Positions 48,508 through 59,860 of a stretch of 64,000 nucleotides of DNA are shown here, in pieces. Every line of letters starts with the position of its first letter. The stretch's first letter is position 1. Source of the DNA: Begonia masoniana (taxonomy: Eukaryota; Streptophyta; Magnoliopsida; Cucurbitales; Begoniaceae). A program made the translations under genes and the position numbers. Under the pieces are notes generated by a model that did no database searches, was not told where the DNA came from, and saw only the letters and a list, made by a program, of their open reading frames with translations. The DNA is taken from NCBI GenBank assembly GCA_022432975.1, contig CM039515.1, positions 23,578,923 through 23,642,922 of the forward strand. The letters are read 5' to 3'.

Positions 48508-50150
48508 TCAGGACTTTTCACACCTAATGAGACCTAAACGAATTCGAATATCACTGAAGGTCTTCTCATCCAAAGGTTTTGTAAATATATCTGTTAATTG
48601 GTAGGATGAATTGACGAAATTCAAATTGATATCACCCTTTTGAACGTGATCTCTAATAAAGTGATATCTTATCTCTATATGTTTGGCTCTTGAGTGCTGA
48701 ATGAGATTCTTGGATATATTGATGGCACTGGTGTTGTCACACCGAATGAGAATCCTATCATAGAAAAGGTTATAATCTTCTAGTGTTTGTTTCATCCAAA
48801 GTACTTGTGCACAACAACATCCGGCAGCGATATATTCACTTTCAGCCTTTAAGAGTGCAACAGAATTCTACTTCTTTGAATATCATGACACAAGAGACTC
48901 ACCTAAGAATTGACACGTACCACTCGTGCTTTTCCTATCTACAAGACTATCGGCATAATCGGAGTCTGAGTATCCTACTAATTCGAAGGAATTGGCTTTA
49001 GGATACCACAATCCTAGATCATGAGTTCCATTTAAATGCTTGAATATTCTATTGACTGCATTTAAGTGGGATTCCTTAGGGAAGGCTTGAAACCTAACAC
49101 AAAGACAGACACTAAAGAGGATATTTGGCCTACTAGCTGTTAGATATAAAAGAGATCCAATCATACCACGATATTTTTTAATATCCACACTTATTCCATT
49201 CTCATCCTTATACAATTTGGTTGTGGTACTCATAGAAGTTCTAGAGGGCTTTGAAGAATTTAGTTCAAATTTCTTCAGGAGATCATTAATATATTTTTCT
49301 TGATTTAACAGGATCCCATTGGGGGTTTGTCTGATTTGTAGACCTAAGAAAAATTTGAACTCTCCTATCATACTCATTTCAAACTCACTTTGCATCAAGG
49401 AAGCAAATTCATCACAGAGTGCAACATTTGTTGAGCCAAAAACGATATCATCAACATAGATTTGCATTATGAAAATATCTTCTCGTTTTTGCATAGTGAA
49501 TAAGGTTGAATCCATTTTTCTCTTTTTAAACTTCCTTTCCTCAAGGAAGGTTTTCAACCTATCGTACCAGGCTCTAGGAGCTTGTTTTAAACCATACAGG
49601 GTTTTCCTAAGTTTGTATACATGGTCAGGTTTTTCATAGTCTTCGAAACCTAGGGGTTGCTCCACATAAACTTCTTCTAAAATATACCCATTCAAGAATG
49701 CACTCTTTGACATCCATTTAAAAAAGAGTGAAGTTCTTGAAACAAACATATGCTAGAAGCATCCTAATGGATTCTAGACGGGCTACTTGGGTAAAGGTTT
49801 CCTCAAAATCTATCCTGATTTCTTGGTTATATCCATTGGCAATCAACCTAGCTTTATTTCTAATGACTATGCCATTTTCATCCATCTTGTTTTTAAAAAC
49901 CCATTTAGTTCCTATAATTGGATGATCCTTGGGTTTTGGAATAAGTTCCCAAACATTGTTCCTTTCAAATTGGTTTGACTCTTCTTGCATATCCACAATC
50001 CAATTTTCATCTAGCTCTGCTTCCTCGAATTTCTTAGGTTCAACTTGTGAAATAAATGACACATTAGCATAGAGATTCCTAAGAGAGGATCTAGTCTTAA
50101 CTCCTAAGGAATGATCACCTAGAACTTCATCTAAGGGATGATTTTTGATA
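48508..50150 (-). pseudogene. pol: Sirevirus RT and RNase H
   Basis: RVT_2-type reverse transcriptase: [49 protein letters not shown], the [10 protein letters not shown] catalytic box near 49460, [23 protein letters not shown] and [17 protein letters not shown]. RNase H ends with DNTSAINISKN, RAKHIEIRYHFIRD and QLTDIFTKPL. Frame breaks fall near 49730 and 48800-48890. Confidence 0.92.
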
Positions 50151-50155
50151 AATTT

Positions 50156-51560
50156 CTAATCTCTAGGCGGAACATCATTTTCATCCTTGGCAGTGACAAT
50201 TTCTAGGGATTTTGAAGAAGAATCTAGGGAATTTTCTCCTTGAATGGTTTCACTAGGTTTGTCTAAGGAGAGAGAATCCAATTGCTTTTCTAATATATCA
50301 TTCTTAACCACATTGATAGTGGGATGAGGGGTCTCATCAAAATTGACATGCACGGATTCTTCTACAACTAGTGTTCTTTTGTTGAACACCCTATATGCTT
50401 TATTGGATAGAGAATAGCCAAGAAAGATTCCAATGTCAGATTTGGAATCGAATTTTCCCAAGTTATCCTTGGTGTTTAGAATGAAACATTTACAACCAAA
50501 GGCTCTAAAGTACTTTACAGAAGGAATTTTTTCATTCCAAATCTCATAAGGTGTTTTATCTAGAATAGGTCTTATGGAGACTCGATTTAACACATAACAA
50601 GCTGTGGAGACAGCTTTTGCCCAGAAATACTTTGGAAGGGAGTTCTCGTTGAGTATGGTCCGAGCTAGCTCTTGAAGAGACCTATTTTTCCTCTCAACAA
50701 CACCATTTTGTTGAGGGGTTCTAGGAGAAAAGAAATTATGCTCAATTTCATATTTTAGACACAAGAGTTAAAATTTTTCATTATCAAATTCTCCTCCATG
50801 ATCACTACGAATAACAACAATGGTGAGTTCCTTTTTATTTTGAACTATCTTCCTAAAGCTAGAGAAGGTATCAAAAGTTTCATCCTTTGACTTTAGAAAG
50901 AATACCCAAGTGAATCTCGAGAAGTCATCTACAATGACAAAGGCATAGTGTTTGCCTTCTAGACTAGTAATATTTGAATGACCGAAGAGGTCCATGTGAA
51001 GTAGTTGAAGAAGCTTGGACGAAGAAATTGCATTCTTTAATGCAAAGGAACTTTTAGACTTTATCCTTCTCAAAGGATATTTTTGGAATCTCTCTAATTA
51101 AATTATCCTTAGTAATCTTAGCTAAGGTGTCCATACCGACGTGACTTAGTCTTCTATGCCAAGTCCAGCTATCAACAAGTAAGTTTACGACAAAATATTT
51201 TTCACCAACATAATCAATACGGTCTAAGTCAATTGTATAAATATTTTCTTTCCTGTAGCCAATAAATAAAACTTTACCGCTTGTTCTATCTTTAATAGTA
51301 CATGATTTAGATTTGAATGCTACTTTATACCCTTTGTCACATAATTGACTAATACTTAGTAAATTGTGTTTTAACCCTTCTACTAATAAAACATTTTCAA
51401 TGATGGGGTTAGAAGAGTTACCTATATTGCCGATGCCAACAATTTTACCTTTTTGATTTCCACCAAAGGTGACATTCCCTTTCTTCTTGTTGACAAAGAC
51501 AAACTTTGTTGAGTCTCCCGTCATATGCCTCGAGCATCCACTATCGAGGTACTATTGATT
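50156..51560 (-). pseudogene. pol: Sirevirus protease and integrase
   Basis: The retropepsin active site DSG is encoded at 51537-51545, followed by CSRHMTGD. An in-frame TAG stop lies at 51552-51554, just upstream. Integrase follows: TWHRRLSHVGMDTL, the DLFGHSN and DDFSRFTWVFFLK core segments, RSDHGGEFDNE, a stop near 50765, then NFFSPRTPQQNGVVERKNR and the C-terminal FGCKCFILN and FLGYS motifs. Confidence 0.9.
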
Positions 51561-51586
51561 TTTAATCAAGTTGTCTTCTTAGGTAC

Positions 51587-53112
51587 CTAAATCTTTTGGA
51601 TCCTAGTGTTAGGTTTGGTTCCCTTAGGAACCCATTGTAATCCCCTGCCAGATTTAATCTTTCCTAATTTTAGTGGACATTCATATGATTTATGTACTAC
51701 CTCATTACATGCGTGGGAGGTAGAAGATCTAACAAAGAAATTCTTGTAAACTTTCTTTTTATTAGATTTTTCATATCCTAAACCTGTTTTATCAAATGTC
51801 ACTATTTGACTACCTAACAGCATGTTCAGGTTCTTGCTCCCGTTAGTAAATTTTAGAATAATATTATTCAAATTCTCATCTCTACTTCTAAGATCATTAG
51901 TTTTCATTTCATGTAGACTGATCTCTTTAGTATGCTTTTTAATTAAGTCAGAATTTTCCTTTTTCAATAGATTGTATTTAGACTTAAGCATGCCAAATTG
52001 TTTAACTAAATCATTGAAAGCATCAATTAGATCACCATCCTCATCAACTTCACTATCGCTAGAAGGATGACTAACCTCATCCTCCTTGGCCATAAAGCAC
52101 AAATTTGCAACTTCTTCATCTTCGGACGAAGTGTCGCTCTCACTGTCATCCCAAGTGGCCTTCATGGCTCTTTTTTTTAATTTCCTGGGATTCTTCTTTG
52201 TTTGTGGACACTCGGCCTTGATGTGACCAGGCTTCCCACACTTAAAGCATGTGATTTTCTTCTCCTTTTAAGGCTTATCTCCATTTGAGAATTTTCTCCC
52301 ATGCATCCTTTTCCGTTGGAGAAATTTGCTGAAACCTCCTCGTGATGAGAGCTATATCCTCATCATCATCTTCCTCCTCAGATTCCTCTTGTTTACTTGA
52401 AGAGGCTTTGAGTGCAATATCTTTCCTTTTGTTGATCTCTTTCTCTTTGAGATCTTCCTTCTTATTTGCTCTCATGAGTCATTAGAGAGCCAATGAATTC
52501 TTCAAGCTTGAGAACTTTGAGATCCCTAGCTTCTTGTATAGCTATTACTTTCGGTTGCCAAGCTCTTGGTAGACACCTAAGGATCTTCATCACAAGTTCT
52601 TCACCTGAATAAGTCTTACCAAGAACTTTTAAGTCATTAGTGATGTTAGTAAATCAAGTAAATATGGAGGAAATAGTCATATCCTTCTTCATTGAAAATA
52701 GTTCATATTCATGTACAAGCATACTCAATTTACTCTCATTGACTTGGTTAGTTCCCTCATATGTAATCTCTAGTAAGTGCCATATTTCTTGTGCACTATC
52801 ACACCCTTGAACTCTGTTAAACTCGTCTCTGTTCAGTGCACAGTATAGGGTGTTAATTGCCTTAGCATTTAAGCTCAAATTTCTCTTATCTGACTCAGTT
52901 AATTTGTGAGGGGCCTTAGGAATACTAATCTCACTCTCAATCTTCATAGCTCTAAATGGTCTATTTTCTATGATATTCCATAAATCATAATCCATAGCTT
53001 GAACAAAAATTTTCATTCTAGACTTCCAATAAACATAATCATTTCCATCAAAGAATGAAGGTCTAGTAATAGATTGGCCTTCAACATGTGAAGTGTTAGT
53101 GTTGAATGCCAT
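51587..53112 (-). pseudogene. Sirevirus gag
   Basis: The start region (from 53112) reads ITRPSFFDGNDYVYWKSRM, the UBN2/DUF4219-type copia gag N-terminus, then IWHLLEITYEGTNQV. A frame break near 52654, a charged linker with an acidic EESEEEDDDED run (52275-52475), a zinc knuckle CFKCGKPGHIKAEC near 52205-52250, and an acidic C-terminal linker with a coiled-coil-like stretch (MLKSKYNLLKKENSDLIKK) follow. The extended gag after the knuckle fits a Sirevirus. Confidence 0.88.
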
Positions 53113-53166
53113 TGCAAATATATCACAGTATATTTTTAATTTACAAATATGACAATATTTAACCTC

Positions 53167-53180
53167 TCTCTGATACCAAT
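53167..53180 (-). other. Primer-binding site of the Sirevirus
   Basis: On the minus strand, AATTGGTATCAGAG follows the 5' LTR end. TGGTATCAGAG is the complement of the 3' end of plant initiator methionine tRNA, the usual copia primer. Confidence 0.85.
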
Positions 53181-54252
53181 TGTAGGACCGTGATTGTCTA
53201 AGAGGGGGGAGGGGGTGAATTAGAAAATCATCGCCTAATTGTATATTTAAATCTTGATTATCTCTATCAAGTTAATCACTTAACTTTATCAATTTATTTG
53301 TTTATAATCATAATAAACACAAACAAAATGAAAATAAAGAGTAGAGATAGAGAAATTAACGCTGAGAGTTTTTTTGTGGTTCGGCCAATCTTGCCTACGT
53401 CCACGCTTCAAGGTTTTCCCCTTGAAGATCCTTAACTTCTCCTAAACGAGATTTCTTGATTGAACTTCACGAGCGTCAATCTACAGCCTTACAATTCTAG
53501 ATTGAACTTCACGGGCGTTAATCCACTGCCTTCAGTTTTTCTTTTACAAGTTTGAATAGTATAGTACAGAACTACACTCTCTCAAAAGCTAAATCACAAG
53601 TTTAAGAGTAGAGAGCTGTAGAGTATAGAAGAGTATTACAGGCGTATGAGCTCGCGAAAGTTGTGAGGAAAAATTAATCAAATTCGCAAAAGTTCTTCTC
53701 TCGAGCTACAGTTCTTCTTTTTATACTGGCGTCTGTAATTAGCTTCTAGTTCAGAAAGCTCCTTGTTTCTGTTCAAAAATATGACCGTTGGAGAACATCT
53801 GTACACAGAAAACTAGCCGTTGAGTTTTGGAGTCGCTATCACTCGTGGCGGAAGATTGATTTCGGACGACTTTAGAATCTGGACGACAAAGCTTTCTGTT
53901 GTCTTCTAAGTCTGGACGATGTTGATTTTGGACGACAAAGCTTTCGAACAACGTCAGAATCTGTAGACTTCTAAGTCTGGACGACGTAGTTCCCAAGGAC
54001 GACTTCAGTCGATAATCTTCAAGTCTGCTTTGATTCGATCGATGTTCCTTTTCCATTTTGTATGCACAAGACTCGACTACTAACACTTAACCAAATTCGT
54101 TAGAAAACACAATACCCTTTTTAAAGGGCATTCCCAAACAGATACTACAAATCTTAACATCTTTCATTTCTTATAATCATTTTCTATTTATATATTATAC
54201 ATTAATCATTATCATAAAAAATATAGTTACTTAAACATATTTTAAGCTAACA
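53181..54252 (-). mobile_element. 5' LTR of the Sirevirus (1,072 bp)
   Basis: Same ends as the 3' LTR (TGTAGGACC...GCTAACA), with scattered substitutions relative to it (for example AACACCGAGAG against AACGCTGAGAG) and the 193-bp repeat block absent. Confidence 0.92.
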
Positions 54253-54257
54253 GTTTC

Positions 54258-55086
54258 CACTGAAACGAAGGCTTAAATATGATTGGTAATTACCATATCT
54301 TCAGTTTAATTCAGTTACCAAATCAGATTTAATGCCGCAAGGAATAAGGAAACCAAATCTCAACAAAGTCGGTTGCGTGACACCCCATGTGACATTTTAG
54401 GAAAGTTCCTCCAACTATTTGGATATGGATCCAAAAACTTAGGAAAGCATTCCATGATTAATGAGATATCGAAGCCTAAAATATTTCAACAAATCTTCAT
54501 CAATTCGGCTTATCAAAAGAAAGTTTTCCAAAAAACAAGTGCCTTTAGATTTTTCAACAACTTTCCTTATATTCACGTTTCTTTAATTTTCTCCTCCACA
54601 ATATCTTCATGATCTTCAATATTAATCCATCTAATAATCTGAATATATTATTTCTTGATTACCAAGAAATAAACTACCACTTTAAAAAATAGTGGAATAA
54701 AATATTATCTCCATAAATATAATTTGCCAAAAAATCAATGCCAACATATTTGCATTTACAGGTTTATTAAGATAGTTGTTCTATAACTATGAAAGAGAAC
54801 TCGATGCAATGACTAAAACACGCAAAACACTAGATGTGTTATCTCGCAAACATAGCTGAGAATCCAATACCCTGAAAACCTAAGGGTTCCTCCACCTCTG
54901 TAGTGTTAGTTTGATTAGTGACGATCAATCTTAGATTTATCATAAAATGGTTTAGAAACAATCTTGGTCTTGTTTCAATGTTCATGCTACTCTTAACGTT
55001 TATATCATTTTGACTTTGACCGGAGAAGGAGAACGGGTCTCATGATCTTCCAAAAACCATTTTTTTTTCGAAAAGCTCTCCTTGCA
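54258..55086. other. Spacer between Sirevirus and MULE
   Basis: AT-rich sequence with no recognised gene. It joins directly to 44856 if the Sirevirus is removed. Its right end is the 9-bp target duplication of the MULE. Confidence 0.45.
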
Positions 55087-55095
55087 TAATTACAA

Positions 55096-58000
55096 GGGTA
55101 AAAACCATTTTAACCCCTAAATTATGGATTTTTTTTAAAACACCCTTAAACTAAAAAATCCAACCTTCAACTATCATAAACCTAATAATTTAACCCCTCA
55201 CAGCCCCCCGATCACCTCTGTTCTGCATTGTTTTGCTTAGAACTGGGGGTCGATCTAAAACGAATGACTCTCCGTTCTGTCGAGGGGTTGATCTAAAAAC
55301 AACGGCCCCCGTTCTGTCGGGGGGTCGTTGTGGAGGGTGAAGGTCCTTCGTTCCACATGCGGTGCACGTGGAACTGGAACATGGGTCGTTCTCCCGAGCT
55401 GGCCTTTCGTTCTCAAGAGCCTTTTGTAAAGGGGGGGACGGCTTGGGAGAACGAGCCCCCATTCTCAATTATTAGATTGGAAAACGGGAGGCTGATCTCA
55501 ATCATTGAAAAATAATGAAACTTTTCAGATTATTTTTCCATGATGTGGTAAACATATGTTAAAAATTTCAAGTAAATTGAATATCGTTTGATATTTTTTT
55601 CTCTCATTTCCGGGGTTGGGACCACCCGTTCATTCTTCAATTTATAAATTAATTTTAAAAAAATTTCAAACAATATTAAATTTACTTGAAAGTTTTACCA
55701 CATATTCATCACATAATGAGAAGATGATCAAGAAAGTTTCGTGATTTTCTAACACTTGTACGTTTTATTGTAATTAAAATAATTACAATAAATCATACAA
55801 GTGTTAGAAAATCACGAAATTACAGATTATAATAAATTAAAAATTACACATTACAATAAATACATAAATTACACATTATAATAAATATATAATCATTCAT
55901 TTCTGTCGCGGCCGCGTGTCAAAGATTTCTTCATATAATGAAAACTAAATTAAAAAAGAATGGCATCGTGTTTATGAGTGAAATGTGTTGAAATGTATTT
56001 GTGTCCCGTCAAATGTGTGAAAACCCATAAACTTGTCTTGGGAAGCAACGCCTGAAGTGAATTCTATGTGAGGACAAGTGCGACTATTATGTCTCTGTTG
56101 CCGACATATACAACACCACATCGTCGAGTTCTTCATACTGTCAAACTTGTCGACTCATCGACATTTTGCACTCTTGTCTTCTTCAGCCTACCGGGTTGGC
56201 GCTTTCTTTAGGGTAGAATGATTTCCTTCTCATTTTTTACGAGCGACCACATTTGGTGGCCACTAATGGGATGAATAAATTGTGAGTACATTTGCAGATA
56301 ATTTTTCCAGTGATAGTGTTGATGCACATAATTCTCTGGTGCATGTCTCAAGAAATGCATGCAGTGAATGAAATGAACACACGAGATTCCAGTAAGCTCT
56401 CACCTGTAACAGTTGCATACACACGTATTCATGTCGACAACATATTGTTTGTTGCAATTACTGACCTCAAATTGTGCAGCTCCCGCAAACACAGGACTCC
56501 AATTTCAAGCTGCATGTTCTAGCTTCCCAAGCTTATTTCTTATCTGTGGACACAAGACATTCGTTGACGAGGTCAACTTCTCATAATTTTTTACTATTCA
56601 AGTCATCAAACACTTTTGGATCATCACGAACAAGGTCTGGATCAGTTTATCCATGGCACGTAATAGAATTATATTGAATGACTTGCATAAAGTATTCAAT
56701 TCTATTTCGCACTTGAGAATCGAAGAAAACGCAATTACTAGCCCAATATCTATGCTCTATGGATCAAAGATGTGCGTGGCCATCCTGGTTAATCTGATAT
56801 AATTTCTTCATTTCTATCTCGAAATGATTACTTGTGGTTGTCCTAGTCATATTCTACATTGCATATCTGTATACTCCGCCCTGAAATTGATTTTTAAAAT
56901 TTGCATACATATGCCGGAGGCAGTATCAGTGTTCGGTTAACGGTAATTCATCTTGCATAGTAGGAAACAACCCCTGTTATTTAAAAAAAAAAAGAGAGTC
57001 AACATAAAACAATATAACTACCACAATGCCCCAATATTTGAAATAACAATTGGAAATTCATTATACATTTTGTCGATCTAACACAATTGTCAATTCGCGT
57101 CCCTCTTCAGTGTCTAAGTCATGCTTCAATACTCGCAAAAACCACGTCCATGAGTTCATACACTTTAATTCGATGTTGACAATAACAACGAGATATATTT
57201 CATCGTTGCCATCAACACGAGTCATTCAGATGACAACTATCCAAACAGATAATACGACTACCATACTGTAGCAAACATGAGTTGCAAGCAGTTATACACA
57301 TATACATTATTTGAAATACGCATGACTGATTATCGTCATAGCCCTCCAAGTAAGTGTCTAGGAACAATGAGCTACCTGGATTTGATCTACGTATTTCTGC
57401 TGCGTACGACCACAGTTGCTTGTATTGTTCGTCGCCCAGATCTTCATTAAGTTTTCGAGCTTCGGTTCTTACTCTTCTGGCAAGACTGAATGTAATGTTG
57501 ACATTCAAATCATTCTTCACAGTCTCGATAACGGAAGATATTTTCACGTAGGTTGACTTTTGAACCTATCCAAATAATGATTTATCACTTATTTTGCTGT
57601 AGCGTGTCAATTCTCAATTTTTCTTGAACAGCGGTGAGAATCGGTCAAACTCTTCATTTGAAACGTAAGCTCATTTTGCATCTTCAAGCCATGCAGTCGC
57701 CACTCATAACCGTCTTCACACATGGTCGTCAGTCGCCGAGAGTCACTTTTGGTGAATTTGATCTCATAACCATTTGTCAAGGCATATTTGACTATTTCTT
57801 CTCTAAATTCTTTTAAAGAACTATATTTTTTACCCAAAATAAAATTCCATTAATATTTCTTCCCTTACCGGTATGTTTTTCATTTCATCATCCTCCAAAC
57901 CGACCAGTGTTTGAAGCTCATCGTCTAGAGTTTTAGAGGTCGAATGCACTTTTATTTTTTCATTACCTTCTAAGTGATCGAATGCTCGAAGATCACCATA

Positions 58001-58732
58001 TGTAGGCGTGGAGTAGGAATATCAATCCATATTGGTGTCACAAGTTATTGTCTCGTCTAAATCAACTGATCACTTGAATCAGAATCCATCGTCGCTAATA
58101 CAGAGAAAATTCACCAGAGCAAGAAAATAGTCGAGAGGGTTTAAAGTTTTCGCGAGCTGGAGGTGTAAATGAAGGACTGTCTCCTTATATAATTTTGGAG
58201 ATTTTGCCCACCCCCCCACCCCCGGTTCTAGTCCAATTAATGACAATAATTGAGATCGGCCCCATGTTTTCTAGTCCAAGAATTGAGAACAGAGGCCCGT
58301 TCTCCAAGCTGGTCCCCCATTATAAAAAGTTCTTGAGAACGGGTGCTAGCTCGGGAAAACGGTACCTTGTTCCAATTCCACGTGCACCGCACGTGGAAGC
58401 CTCCACCCCCTACAACGATCCCCCGATAGAACAGGGGGCCGTTGTTTTTAGATTGGCCCCCCGTTCCATGTGTGGTGCAAGTGAAACACCCCCCTCCCCC
58501 TCCCCCTCGTGCACATGGAACGAGCCCCCAACAAAATGGGTAGGGGGCCGTTCGTTTTACATCGGTCCCCCGTTGCAGGTAAAAAAATACAAAACGAGGG
58601 GGTGATCGGGGAGCCACGAGAGGTTAAATTGTTAGGTTTATGATAGTTGAAGGTTGAATTTGTTATGGTTATTAGTTTAAGGATATTTAAAAAAAAAAAT
58701 CCATAATTTAAGGGTAAAAATGATTTGTACCC
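55096..58732 (-). mobile_element. MuDR-like element (MULE) with long terminal inverted repeats
   Basis: Perfect 9-bp duplication TAATTACAA at 55087-55095 and 58733-58741, the size diagnostic of Mutator-like elements. The terminal inverted repeats extend over about 420-540 bp (55096 to about 55520; about 58195-58732), starting GGGTAAAAACCATTTT / GGGTACAAATCATTTT. They are unusual in being GC-rich with many GAACGG/CCGTTCT motifs. The interior keeps N-terminal parts of a transposase on the minus strand; the catalytic remainder is missing or unrecognisable, so the element is defective. Confidence 0.92.
57212..58091 (-). pseudogene. MuDR-type transposase, N-terminal remnant
   Basis: A start-like region at about 58089 (MDSDSSDQ) runs into stops. 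Segment 57607-57837 matches the MuDR DNA-binding domain (FREEIVKYALTNGYEIKFTK, then CEDGYEWRLHGLKM, ending in a Cys/His-like HRCSR). Segment 57212-57547 matches the region leading to the catalytic domain (VIETVKNDLNVNITFSLARR, YAAEIRRSNPGSSL, CITACNSCLLQYGSRIICLD). The DDE core, usually beginning at ICLDGCHLKG, is interrupted at that point. No SWIM zinc finger was found in the rest. Confidence 0.85.
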
Positions 58733-58952
58733 TAATTACAAATTTTAAAAACAAAATTTAAACCATGGAATTTTATTTCTCCGATGAGGATGAGACGTAC
58801 ATAGTTAAACGGAAACGTTACAGCACAGTACTTGCACATACAACGAGGCAATTCCTCACTTATCTAGAACATGATCAATCTTAAAGAGCCAATTTGATAC
58901 GATTTGGAGTTGTAGAAAAGGGAGTTCATAGTGCCAGACAGAGGCTAGAGAC

Positions 58953-59768
58953 TCATTTACGAGCAATAACAACAGAATTGATAACTTCATCAGTGGGATG
59001 AAAAACTGAGAGCACCTCAAACTCACGAAGATCAGAAGCTTCAACAACAGGATACAGAAAAGCTCTAGCGCCATGAGCACTTCTCACCATTAAAATAGAC
59101 CCAGCCGCCATGTTTTTACCCAAATGTTCAATAACTCGAACTTTCTCCTCCTTGTCAAACCCAACTAGGGCTGCAAGGAAAACCACCTCGCACTCTCTCA
59201 AACCACTCGAAACTTTCAATATATCTGTCGTGTGAAACACCATTCTTTTCGACAAATCAGGATCAGACGAGATTAACCTAGAAGCCATAAAGTTAGCAGA
59301 AGGGTCAACGTCATAATTATGAAATACGGTGGTTTTGAGGTGGTTAGAGGCCATAACAATGGAGGTTAAAGGAAGAGGGCCAGAACCCACAAATGCAATT
59401 TTGGTCGGGGCCTTAGCACAGTGCTGTTTAAGAAGATTAAACTCAAGAAGAGCAAGCTTCACGTAATTAGAAAAGTAAGGAAAAACAGTGAGATGGTGAA
59501 GAGGGTATTCAAAGGAGGCTAGGATTGAAGAAAAATGAGATTCTAAAAGACCCTCAGCCTCTCCACATAATTTGATGAGGTTAGACCTCATTTCTTGCAC
59601 CCTTTCGCACATCTGGGTAACATCAACCGGCCATGCTGGAATGCATATTAGGACTAGCTGTGTGAAGAGTATGTTGACATCTTTCGAGGGTTTCAGGCTC
59701 TCCAGGCTTGAGATTTGCTTATATAATTCAGACACCTTTTGAACCAAAACTAAACCCTCACAGCACAT
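58953..59768 (-). CDS. NAS: Nicotianamine synthase, core-only paralogue
   Basis: Intronless, 271 residues, same orientation as the NAS gene at 39958-40902. All core motifs are present: ISSLESLKP, AEGLLESHFS, FPYFSNYVKLALLEFN, the canonical SAM loop KIAFVGSGPLPLTSIV, FHNYDVDPSAN, VVFLAALVGF, LMVRSAHGARAFLYPVV and HPTDEVINSVVIARK. The stop codon (TGA, 58953-58955) comes immediately after IARK, so the C-terminal extension of about 43 residues present in the neighbour is absent; downstream sequence in any frame does not resemble it. In plant NAS the variable C-terminal part is known to be autoinhibitory, so this copy may be constitutively active, or it may be a truncated allele. Strong conservation without stops argues for a working gene. 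TATA-like ATATAAAA lies 85 bp upstream. Confidence 0.93.
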   Translation of the reverse strand: MCCEGLVLVQKVSELYKQISSLESLKPSKDVNILFTQLVLICIPAWPVDVTQMCERVQEMRSNLIKLCGEAEGLLESHFSSILASFEYPLHHLTVFPYFSNYVKLALLEFNLLKQHCAKAPTKIAFVGSGPLPLTSIVMASNHLKTTVFHNYDVDPSANFMASRLISSDPDLSKRMVFHTTDILKVSSGLRECEVVFLAALVGFDKEEKVRVIEHLGKNMAAGSILMVRSAHGARAFLYPVVEASDLREFEVLSVFHPTDEVINSVVIARK

Positions 59769-59852
59769 TTCGACCCTATATGCTTATGGGTGAACCAAAG
59801 GTCTTCAATCTCGCAGAGGAGTGAGGATCACTACGCCAGGAGAGGGGTGTTG

Positions 59853-59860
59853 TTTTATAT
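59853..59860 (-). promoter_or_regulatory. TATA box of the core-only NAS gene
   Basis: ATATAAAA on the minus strand, 85-92 bp before the start codon; a good match to the plant TATA consensus at a plausible distance. Confidence 0.5.

Larger units (their letters stand above)
44857..54252 (-). mobile_element. Ty1/copia Sirevirus, complete structure with two LTRs
   Basis: 9,396 bp between perfect 5-bp duplications GTTTC (44852-44856, 54253-54257). Minus-strand order: 5' LTR 53181-54252, PBS 53167-53180, gag, protease, integrase, RT, RNase H, a third open region, polypurine tract, 3' LTR 44857-46121. Integrase before RT makes it copia. A long charged gag with a zinc knuckle and an extra open region between pol and the 3' LTR are typical of the Sirevirus (SIRE/Maximus) lineage. 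Several stops and frame changes and clearly diverged LTRs show that it is old. Confidence 0.93.

Noticed and set aside
44183..54394. TGTCACA-type inverted pair (44183 and 54388-54394) enclosing the Sirevirus, possibly an older element
   Set aside because: Flanks TGCGA and TTTTA do not match as a target duplication and no coding remnant supports it; the similarity is only about 8-10 bp.
58195..58617. Open frames on both strands in the MULE right end
   Set aside because: They lie in the terminal inverted repeat with mononucleotide-rich GC sequence; mirrored frames occur in the left repeat.
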